A stretch of DNA of 64,000 nt from Leptolyngbya sp. FACHB-321. GTDB taxonomy: Bacteria; Cyanobacteriota; Cyanobacteriia; Leptolyngbyales; Leptolyngbyaceae. Where the stretch lies: contig NZ_JACJPI010000065.1 of assembly GCF_014695975.1 (NCBI RefSeq), positions 173,273 through 237,272 on the forward strand, given 5' to 3'. Positions 17,875 to 26,560 of the stretch are shown piece by piece; position 1 is the stretch's first letter; each line of letters opens with the position of its first letter. Below the pieces are notes generated by a model. That model saw only the letters and a program-made list of their open reading frames with translations, was not told the origin of the DNA and made no database searches. Position numbers and translations under genes: made by a program.

Positions 17875-19745
17875 GGATGAAGCAACCGGGCGACCAACAA
17901 GCCGATCGCGACATCTTTAATATCGACAACAAGGGTACTGTCACGGTCATTAATCAGCCAGTGCCACAGCGAGCGCGCAGTGAATCCCTGCTGCTGCAAG
18001 CGGTGAAGCAGGAAGTCATCTCACGGCTCGACCAATCGCTGCACAATGCGGTGTTTATTAACCTGGGCAAGCAGTCTCAACCACAACAGATCAAGCCTCC
18101 CTGGGATGCGGAGATCAAAATTGGCTCAAAGTCGCCTGAACCGTTGCCAACCGAGACGACGATTTTGGAAGTATTCGATCGCCCCGGCATTGACGGCAGG
18201 CTGCTGATTCTGGGTGAACCAGGGGCAGGTAAAACGACGACGATGCTGGACTTGGCAAAAGCACTGTGCGATCGAGCCGAGCAAGACACAAATGCCTTCA
18301 TCCCCATACTGTTGAACCTATCGTCGTGGAAAGATCCGAGGCAGACGATGACTGCCTGGTTAGTGGAGGAACTGAGGTCAAAATACGGCGTGCGAAAAGA
18401 TATTGGCAAACAATGGTTAGCAGACAGGCAACTTTTACCCTTGCTGGATGAGCTGGATGAAGTGAAGCCAGAGCATCAGGAAGGCTGCGTGCAGGCAATT
18501 AACCGCTGGCTGGAGAGCGAAGACAGACCCCTCTCGTTAGTCGTATGCTGTCGGCGAGAAGAATACGAAAAAGTGGTACGGGGTCAGTGGCAAGTGGAGG
18601 CAGAGGAGGCACCAGACGAAATCCGAATGCACCTGAATGGAGCCATTTTATTGCAGACCCTCACCGATGAGCAAATTCAGGCGTATTTGACGGCAGCGAA
18701 CCAACTCGAACTCTGGCAAATGCTACGGCAGGATGAGGCACTGTGGGAACTGATCAGAACACCGCTGTGGTTAAGCATTACACTCCTAGCCTATGAAGGG
18801 TTGTCGCTGAACCAGTGGCAACAAACCGCTTCAACCGAGCAGCGATTGGCATTACTACTCAATGCCTACATCGAACGGATGCTGCACAAAGAACCGAATA
18901 GTCGAACGTATGCCAAGCGCAAGCTTCCAACTGTCAAACAAACACGACGATGGCTAGTTTCTCTGGCGCAGCAGCAACAGCAACAGTCACAAACCGAGTT
19001 CCTGATTGAGAGAATGCAACCATTGATGTTGTCAAAAGGTGGTTTGTGGAAGTATCAATTGCTTTTAGGACTAATTCATGGACTTCTTGTTGGCTCCCTT
19101 TTTGGAATACTATGTGGACTGGTTATAGGTTTAATTAATGGATTATGTTACGGTCTGAAAGTTTGGTTTTTTGTTGGATTACTTGTTGGGCTGGGTAATG
19201 GGCTGAATTCAACAATTCAGCCGATAGATCGTTTGAAATGGTCTTGGAAAAATTTTGTTGGAGGGTTGCTTATCGGACTGAGTTGTGGAGTATTCTACGG
19301 GCTAGTCATTAGGTCAGTCTTTGAGCCAATTTTTGGACAACCTTTTGGACTATTGGTCGGGCTGCTTGTAGGGCTAAGTAATGGACTACTTGTTGTCTTT
19401 CTTTTTGGACTGAGAGGAGAAGCGGTAGATGTAAAATCTAGTCCAAATCAAGGTATCAAAAGATCTACTGTAAGCTTTGTCATTGTTTGGCTAACATTTG
19501 CATTGCTGGGTGGGTTAGGGCAGGGATTATTTGTTGGATTATTTGTTGGGCTGGGTCTTGGTGGAGAAGCCTGTATTCAGCACTCTGTTCTCCGTCTAGT
19601 GCTCTATCAAAACAAAGTTATTCCCTGGAACTATGCCCGCTTTCTTGACTACTGCACCGAGCGTCTCTTCCTTCAGCGCGTCGGTGGGCGCTATCGGTTT
19701 ATTCACAAGTCGTTGCAGGAGCATTTTGCGAGAATGGGGGAGTAG
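17871..19745 (+). CDS. NACHT-domain NTPase (NLR-like) with C-terminal Gly-rich membrane domain
   Basis: 624 residues from the GTG that overlaps the previous stop (GTGA); the ATG at 17877 is an alternative. N-terminus: GDQQADRDIFNIDNKGTV, matching the tail of the preceding protein. The NACHT domain has Walker A GEPGAGKTTT (G115 to about T124), Walker B LLPLLDELDEV (Asp193), then VVCCRREEY and PLWLSITLLAY. A Gln run (LAQQQQQQSQ) precedes the next region. Residues about 392-573 are a multi-span membrane domain built from GL-rich segments (LLGLIHGLLVGSLFGIL, VGLLVGLGNGLN, FVGLFVGLGLGG). The C-terminus, RYRFIHKSLQEHFARM, is the usual end of cyanobacterial NACHT proteins. The membrane segment is visibly AT-richer than the rest. 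Likely a defence or cell-death sensor ATPase. Confidence 0.85.
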   Translation: MRMKQPGDQQADRDIFNIDNKGTVTVINQPVPQRARSESLLLQAVKQEVISRLDQSLHNAVFINLGKQSQPQQIKPPWDAEIKIGSKSPEPLPTETTILEVFDRPGIDGRLLILGEPGAGKTTTMLDLAKALCDRAEQDTNAFIPILLNLSSWKDPRQTMTAWLVEELRSKYGVRKDIGKQWLADRQLLPLLDELDEVKPEHQEGCVQAINRWLESEDRPLSLVVCCRREEYEKVVRGQWQVEAEEAPDEIRMHLNGAILLQTLTDEQIQAYLTAANQLELWQMLRQDEALWELIRTPLWLSITLLAYEGLSLNQWQQTASTEQRLALLLNAYIERMLHKEPNSRTYAKRKLPTVKQTRRWLVSLAQQQQQQSQTEFLIERMQPLMLSKGGLWKYQLLLGLIHGLLVGSLFGILCGLVIGLINGLCYGLKVWFFVGLLVGLGNGLNSTIQPIDRLKWSWKNFVGGLLIGLSCGVFYGLVIRSVFEPIFGQPFGLLVGLLVGLSNGLLVVFLFGLRGEAVDVKSSPNQGIKRSTVSFVIVWLTFALLGGLGQGLFVGLFVGLGLGGEACIQHSVLRLVLYQNKVIPWNYARFLDYCTERLFLQRVGGRYRFIHKSLQEHFARMGE

Positions 19746-19821
19746 GGAGTAGGGAATTGAGAGATGGGCAGATAGAGTAGAACAAGACGTAGAATCAACC
19801 AAGGCGCAGATCTTCAGAAAC

Positions 19822-20175
19822 ATGAATACGCAACTGGTCGAATCCTTAGTTCAAGTCATCTTTTCGCTCTCGTCAGACGAACGGGCATTACTTGAAGACA
19901 GGCTTTTTGGAAATTTGCCCTATCCTTCCGCCCAAGAGCTGACTCACTTAGCTGAACAGGGACACGCCTTTGAGTTTCTGAAGGATGAACCTGATCTCTA
20001 TACACCCGATGATGGTGAACCCGTTGAATGGCACGAAACAAAGGTGATGTCGTTCTCGTCGAATTCCCGTTTACAGACCTCAGTCAAGCCAAGCTGTGTC
20101 CTGCGATCGTTCTTGCAGTCACTGTCAGATTTGATGAGATTACCTTTGCTTTGTCTCGTCTCAAAATGTCGATAG
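19822..20175 (+). CDS. Antitoxin-like protein of a decayed type II toxin-antitoxin module, with run-on C-terminus
   Basis: 117 codons. The first ~70 residues look like a cyanobacterial antitoxin: MNTQLVESLVQVIFSLSSDE, ERALLEDRLFG, HAFEFLKDEPDLYTPDDGEP. From about residue 70 the frame runs through the start of the MazF-like gene in another frame, so the tail (FSSNSRLQTSVKPSCV) is probably not ancestral. In such modules the antitoxin normally stops at the toxin's ATG; a TGA lies directly before that ATG but in another frame. A third small indel is therefore possible. It lies 76 bp after the NACHT gene. Confidence 0.6.
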   Translation: MNTQLVESLVQVIFSLSSDERALLEDRLFGNLPYPSAQELTHLAEQGHAFEFLKDEPDLYTPDDGEPVEWHETKVMSFSSNSRLQTSVKPSCVLRSFLQSLSDLMRLPLLCLVSKCR

Positions 20176-20371
20176 CTTGGAGCCTAATGAATTTGCGCTG
20201 TATCCAACTGATTTAGAATTCGCTGAGACAGGATTGCGTGTTGCCTCAAAAGTTCGGGTAACAAGAATTACGACTCTGAATAGTCCGTTGATCAGAAGAC
20301 GCTCAGGTAAATTGGGTTCTCGGTATATGCGATCGTTAAATGAATGTCTTCTTCAAGCTCTCCATTTGTAA
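20028..20371 (+). pseudogene. MazF/PemK-like toxin, frameshifted
   Basis: The first 40 codons read MARNKGDVVLVEFPFTDLSQ, AKLCPAIVLAV and RFDEITF, a clear MazF/PemK N-terminus (endoribonuclease toxin). At 20145-20147 (TTT) the conserved sequence moves to the -1 frame and continues CFVSSQNVDSLEPNEFALYP, TDLEFAETGLRVASKVRVTR and YMRSLNECLLQALHL, ending at the TAA at 20369. Joining both frames gives a protein of about 114 residues, full MazF length. A one-base deletion in a T run explains it. The site is not a canonical XXXYYYZ slippery sequence, so programmed shifting is unlikely. The toxin is probably inactive unless this is a sequencing error. Confidence 0.75.
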
Positions 20372-20384
20372 GGAGGCTCAACCG

Positions 20385-20628
20385 ATGACTACCAAGATTT
20401 ACGAGAAATCGTTCATCAGCTTCAAACGTCATCTGGCTGACTATTTACCTCAGCTAGAACGGGCGATTTCTGCCATTAAAGTCCTTGAAACAACTGATCC
20501 AGACTCCGAAGCGTTCAGTCTAGGCACTTGCCGATTTGCACGTCGCATCAACTGTCCTAGAACCTTATTCTGAAGGAATGCGAGAGGCGATCGACCAGTT
20601 TACAGAAGACCGTTCTGATAAAGAGTGA
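20385..20628 (+). pseudogene. Small hypothetical gene, frameshifted
   Basis: The ATG at 20385 follows a strong AAGGAGG. The frame begins MTTKIYEKSFISFKRHLADY, LPQLERAISAIKVLETTDPD, then goes out of frame. After one extra base at about 20523 (CTAGGCACTT where CTAGCACTT would fit) it continues LADLHVASTVLEPYSEGMRE, AIDQFTEDRSDKE and stops at 20626. The joined product would be about 80 residues, acidic and helical. I do not recognise the family. It follows the MazF remnant by 14 bp and seems to have been in the same operon. Confidence 0.55.
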
Positions 20629-20667
20629 ATGCGGCACTTGCTTCAATAAGTGAGTGGGCGCGATCGC

Positions 20668-22149
20668 TCAAAACTGTTCCACACCTTCAAATTGCTTTGC
20701 CACGCTTGATCCTGCCCCTTCACCACAGGTACGTGGTGTCGGAAAAATTTTGCCAGGATTCGCGAGTTCTCTAGGGTTAAAGGTCTGTCGCACCCATTGC
20801 ATTGTTTCCAAGTCAGCGTCGGTAAACATCTCTGGCATATAGCAGCGCTTGTCGGCACCAATGCCATGTTCACCTGAAATGCTGCCGCCCACCTGCACAC
20901 AAAGTTTGAGAATCGCCCCACCCAATTCCTCCACCTGTTCCAAAGCGCCCGGAACAGCATTGTCGTACAGAATTAAGGGATGTAGGTTGCCATCACCTGC
21001 ATGAAACACATTTGCCACGTTATAGCCGTGTTTCTCACCTAACGTCTCAATTTCCCTCAGCACATACTCCAGCTTGGTGCGGGGAATCACGCCATCCTGC
21101 ACGTAGTAATCAGGGCTAATTTTGCCCATCGCAGCGAAGGCAGCTTTGCGTCCTTTCCACAAGGTTAACCGTTCATCGGGATCCGTGGCGATCCGCACAC
21201 TACGGGCACCATTCTGAAAACAGATGGCTTCGACGCGCTGGCTGTTTGCTTCTGCCTCAACGTCTAACCCATCCACTTCAATCAGCAAAATCGCTACGGC
21301 ATCACGGGGGTAGCAGTTTGTACGCACGACATCTTCGACCGCGTTGATGCTAAAGTTGTCCATCATTTCCATGCCGCCAGGAATGATGCCAGCGCTAATG
21401 ATGTCCGAAACGGTTGCGCCTGCGGCTTCAATACTGGTGAAGTCTGCCAGCAACACACGCACCGCTTCTGGGGCTTTGAGAATTTTAAGCGTGATCTCAG
21501 TGGCAATGCCTAGGGTGCCTTCAGAGCCTACAAAAAGCCCAGTGAGGTCATACCCTGGCATTTCAGGAACAGTGCCACCAACATCAACGATCGCCCCATC
21601 CGGCAGAACGAGCTTCAATCCCAAGACATGATTGGTTGTGACACCATATTTAAGACAGTGAACGCCACCGGAATTTTCGGCAACATTGCCACCCACCGAA
21701 CAGATAATCTGGCTAGAAGGGTCAGGTGCGTAGTAGAAACCAGCACCACTCACTGCTTGCGTCACCCAGTTATTAATAACTCCGGGCTGGACGACGACCC
21801 GCTGATTTTCCAGGTCAATGTCGAGAATGCGCTTCATTAGTGCAGTGACGATGAGAACGCAGTCATCAGTAGGTAAGGCACCCCCTGAAAGACCCGTACC
21901 AGAACCGCGTGCAACAAAGGGAAGACCGTAGCGATCGCACACCTTCACTACAGCAGCGACCTCTTCCGTAGTGCGAGGCAAGACGACGACAGAGGGGCGG
22001 TTACGGTAACTCGTCAGCCCATCGCATTCATACACCAGCAGTTCTTCGCGTTTGCGAACCACGCCGTTTTTGCCCAAGATGGCTTCAAACTCACGGACGA
22101 TCGATTGCCAATCGCGTTTTGTCTCTTGCTGGGGTTCCTGAATGAGCAT
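20668..22149 (-). CDS. glcD: Glycolate dehydrogenase FAD-linked subunit GlcD
   Basis: 493 residues. It oxidises glycolate (and often D-lactate) in the photorespiratory pathway. The FAD_binding_4 domain has RTTEEVAAVVKVCDRYGLPF, VARGSGTGLSGGALP, DPSSQIICSVGGNVAENSGG and GSEGTLGIATEITL. The FAD-oxidase C-terminal domain has VFHAGDGNLHPLILYD and GGSISGEHGIGADK. Length and motifs match cyanobacterial GlcD. glcE and glcF are not in the window. The gene stands between the decayed toxin cluster and miaA. Confidence 0.92.
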   Translation of the reverse strand: MLIQEPQQETKRDWQSIVREFEAILGKNGVVRKREELLVYECDGLTSYRNRPSVVVLPRTTEEVAAVVKVCDRYGLPFVARGSGTGLSGGALPTDDCVLIVTALMKRILDIDLENQRVVVQPGVINNWVTQAVSGAGFYYAPDPSSQIICSVGGNVAENSGGVHCLKYGVTTNHVLGLKLVLPDGAIVDVGGTVPEMPGYDLTGLFVGSEGTLGIATEITLKILKAPEAVRVLLADFTSIEAAGATVSDIISAGIIPGGMEMMDNFSINAVEDVVRTNCYPRDAVAILLIEVDGLDVEAEANSQRVEAICFQNGARSVRIATDPDERLTLWKGRKAAFAAMGKISPDYYVQDGVIPRTKLEYVLREIETLGEKHGYNVANVFHAGDGNLHPLILYDNAVPGALEQVEELGGAILKLCVQVGGSISGEHGIGADKRCYMPEMFTDADLETMQWVRQTFNPRELANPGKIFPTPRTCGEGAGSSVAKQFEGVEQF

Positions 22150-22206
22150 AGTGATCTAAGACTAAGTAGTGAATGTTGCTCGGTGGTCGGAGGGATCGTT
22201 TTTCTA

Positions 22207-23325
22207 TTATTGACGATTTGCCAGAAACTCTTGTACTCGCTGCCAAACCTGTTCCACCAAAGCAGGGCTGTCGGCATCAAACCACTCGATCGCCGGATCA
22301 GCCCGAAACCAGGTGCGCTGTCGTTTGGCAAATTGGCGTGTATGCAGCACTGTGAGCGCTTTCGCCTCTCCTAGTGAAAGGTCTCCAGCCAAATGTTGCT
22401 TAAATTCGGCATAACCCAGCGTGTTTAGCAACGGCAACTCGGCACCATACTTCTGACACAAGTATTGCACTTCGTCTGCAAAACCAGCCGCCACCATTTC
22501 TTCAGTTCGCTGAACAATGCGGCGATCGCTCTGCTCCACGCTTTCACAATCCAAGCCAATTTGCAGAATGGGATAGGTCGGTGGCTTCTCGCCCTGCTGC
22601 GCCGACAGCGGGCAACCCGTCACGTAAAAAACCTCCAGCGCTCGTAGCGTCCGCACCCGATCATTAGGATGAATCTTTGCCGCCGCATCCGGATCGACCT
22701 GTAGCAGAAACGCATAAAGCTGTAGCTGACCAAGACCTTGCAGCTGCGATCGCAACTCCATGTGAGGCGCGACTTGCGGAATTTTTAGCCCACGGACGAT
22801 CGCTTTAATGTACAGTCCAGTGCCGCCAACGAGCAAAGAGGGATTAGGGAGTGGGGAGTAGGGAATGGGGGAGGTTTTAGTTTTAAGTTTTGAGTTCGTT
22901 TCTGAGTTCTGACTTCCGACTTCTGCCCCTCCGGATTCCCCACCCTTGCCTTCTGCCTTCTGCCTCCTGCCTCCTGCCTTTCCCCCTTCAATCAACGCCT
23001 GTGCCTTCTCCTGATACTCTGCTACGGTTAGCGTCTCGGTGGGATCGCAAATGTCAATTAAGTAATGGGGCACCTGCTGTTGCTCGGCGATCGAGGGTTT
23101 GGCAGTGCCGATGTTAAATTCTCGATACACTTGGCGCGAATCGGCACTGAGAATGACAGGATCAACTCGTTTTGTTTCACGGAGGCGTTTTGCTAGGGCG
23201 ATCGCCAGCCCCGATTTTCCTATAGCTGTGGCACCGCAAACCACTATCAAATGTGGTACGGATGTATTACTTTCGGTTAAACTAGAGTTGGTGGGCAACG
23301 GTACAGTTAAAAGAGGTTGATCCAT
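22207..23325 (-). CDS. miaA: tRNA dimethylallyltransferase MiaA with internal low-complexity insertion
   Basis: 372 residues from the ATG at 23325 (a GTG three codons upstream is also open). MiaA adds a dimethylallyl group to A37 of tRNAs reading UNN codons. Motifs: P-loop VCGATAIGKSGLA, LSADSRQVYREFNIGTAKP, HYLIDICDPTETLTVAEYQ, LLVGGTGLYIKAIVRGLKIP and FAKRQRTWFR. Between the AEYQEKAQALIE and SLLVGGTGLY blocks, where relatives have about 10-15 residues, this protein has about 48 extra residues of low complexity (GGRRQKAEGKGGESGG and following), encoded by a repeat-like tract. The catalytic blocks on both sides are intact and in frame, so the enzyme is probably functional. Confidence 0.92.
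   Translation of the reverse strand: MDQPLLTVPLPTNSSLTESNTSVPHLIVVCGATAIGKSGLAIALAKRLRETKRVDPVILSADSRQVYREFNIGTAKPSIAEQQQVPHYLIDICDPTETLTVAEYQEKAQALIEGGKAGGRRQKAEGKGGESGGAEVGSQNSETNSKLKTKTSPIPYSPLPNPSLLVGGTGLYIKAIVRGLKIPQVAPHMELRSQLQGLGQLQLYAFLLQVDPDAAAKIHPNDRVRTLRALEVFYVTGCPLSAQQGEKPPTYPILQIGLDCESVEQSDRRIVQRTEEMVAAGFADEVQYLCQKYGAELPLLNTLGYAEFKQHLAGDLSLGEAKALTVLHTRQFAKRQRTWFRADPAIEWFDADSPALVEQVWQRVQEFLANRQ
22843..22986. repeat. Repeat-derived low-complexity insert inside miaA
   Basis: About 144 bp, a multiple of three, purine-rich at one end (AGGGAGTGGGGAGTAGGGAA on the plus strand) and pyrimidine-rich at the other (CTTCTGCCTCCTGCC repeats). It resembles the intergenic GGGAGTAGGG and AGGCAGAAGGC elements of filamentous cyanobacteria. 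It encodes about 48 residues with no counterpart in MiaA relatives. Confidence 0.75.
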
Positions 23326-23381
23326 CCCTATCACAAACGACGCTTGAAATCGCCCTAAAAGCGCTTAAAACCCTTTTGTGT

Positions 23382-23387
23382 TATAAT
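23382..23387 (+). promoter_or_regulatory. Candidate -10 box of gyrB
   Basis: TATAAT at 23382-23387, 65 bp before the gyrB ATG, in an AT-rich stretch of the miaA-gyrB divergent region. No good -35 box is seen at the right distance. A second weaker box, TATTAT, lies at 23403-23408. Confidence 0.4.
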
Positions 23388-23419
23388 TTTGATAGATTTT
23401 GCTATTATGAAGCCTGTGA

Positions 23420-25390
<1,971 letters not shown>

Positions 25391-25400
25391 GCGCATTTTT

Positions 25401-25432
25401 AACGATAGGCAAAGCTTGCTTTGTCTGTCGTT
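25401..25432. terminator. Hairpin between convergent gyrB and PepSY genes
   Basis: AACGATAGGCAAAG and CTTTGTCTGTCGTT can pair over 14 positions with two G-U pairs and a 4-base loop. It overlaps the stop codon of the PepSY gene. T runs flank it only on the 5' side in plus orientation, so it is a plausible but not canonical terminator. Confidence 0.45.
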
Positions 25433-26558
25433 ATGGTTTAGCGGTGACTCGTTGACTATGCTGCATTGCTTCTCGTCGATGGGCTGCCTGCCAGCGACGA
25501 CGTTGCCAGAGCGCAAAGCCAGTCATTGCAAGAGCTAAAGGGGCGAACCCAACCAGGCAGTAAAGCATACGAGTGAGCCAGCCTCCGTAGTTGCCAACAT
25601 GCAAGATATATTGAGCCGTCATAATGCGGGTAGCAAGTGACGCTTGTTTAGGATTATCAACTCGCAAGGCGGCTCCCGTGTATTGGTCTAGATAAAGATA
25701 AGGATCTTTATTAAATTCATGTTCTTGTGGGAAATGCATCCAAACATTGAATGTAGCTTCTGGTTTCTTTGCGGGAAAAAACTTGAATAGTTTGGCACCC
25801 GGCAAGGCGGCTTCAGCTTTTTGCAGTATTTCATCGATCGCCATTGGCGCTTTACCCACAGCAACCTGTGAAGCTACTTCTACTGGTTTTGGGGTTTGCG
25901 TTAGATGATAGACCGCATTCTCAAAGGGTGTCCAGAAGACCATTGCCATGCCAGTAGCAGCAATCAGTGACAGAAAGACAACTGATAAAACTCCGATCGC
26001 CTTGTGTACGTCATAGTGAATCAATTGCCAGGGTGCCCGCCAGCGAATCGTCAAGCCGTACTTCAGGTTGCGCCAGCCATTCCACAGTGCTAGACCCGTG
26101 ATTCCCATTAGTAGCAATAGCCCCCCACAGATACCAACCATTTGCATCCCAAACTCACCAGCCAAAAGGTGAACATGCAGTTCGATTAAGAAGCCTCCGA
26201 TCGTCTGTTTCCAGGGGCGAGAGCCAAGCACCTCACCGTTAAAGGGATTGAGATACACATCAGTGTAATCGTCCTTAGCATCTGCCATCATCACCGTATA
26301 GGCGACATCGGGTGATGATGGCACCGTGATGCGATGTACTTTTAGGGCGGGATAAAGTTTTTTTGCACTCTCCACAAGTTCCTGGTGTGATTGCATCGCT
26401 CCCTGTGGTTCCACATGCCATAACTGAGGATTGAAAGCATGATCCAGCTCATCAGAGAAAATCAACAAACTTCCCGTTAAGCTAATGATGATGAGCAGAA
26501 GACCGACTAAAAGACCAATCCAGCGATGCAAAATCAGAGCAGGAATGCGTAATCTCAT
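25431..26558 (-). CDS. PepSY-associated transmembrane protein (iron-uptake linked)
   Basis: 375 residues with four main membrane helices: IGLLVGLLLIIISLTGSLLI near the start, GICGGLLLLMGITGLALWNG, VLSVVFLSLIAATGMAMVFW and LVGFAPLALAMTGFALWQRR. Two PepSY-type extracytoplasmic domains lie between them (SAKKLYPALKVHRITV; EILQKAEAALPGAKLFKFF). Relatives are often encoded next to TonB-dependent siderophore receptors and are proposed ferric-siderophore reductases or uptake factors. Here the gene starts 2 bp after the receptor's stop codon, so the two are almost certainly one operon. Confidence 0.88.
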   Translation of the reverse strand: MRLRIPALILHRWIGLLVGLLLIIISLTGSLLIFSDELDHAFNPQLWHVEPQGAMQSHQELVESAKKLYPALKVHRITVPSSPDVAYTVMMADAKDDYTDVYLNPFNGEVLGSRPWKQTIGGFLIELHVHLLAGEFGMQMVGICGGLLLLMGITGLALWNGWRNLKYGLTIRWRAPWQLIHYDVHKAIGVLSVVFLSLIAATGMAMVFWTPFENAVYHLTQTPKPVEVASQVAVGKAPMAIDEILQKAEAALPGAKLFKFFPAKKPEATFNVWMHFPQEHEFNKDPYLYLDQYTGAALRVDNPKQASLATRIMTAQYILHVGNYGGWLTRMLYCLVGFAPLALAMTGFALWQRRRWQAAHRREAMQHSQRVTAKP

Positions 26559-26560
26559 CG

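Noticed and set aside
20028..20371. Programmed -1 frameshifting of the MazF-like gene
   Set aside because: The site ACCTTTG is not a classical slippery heptamer and the adjacent gene is also frameshifted, so decay is simpler.
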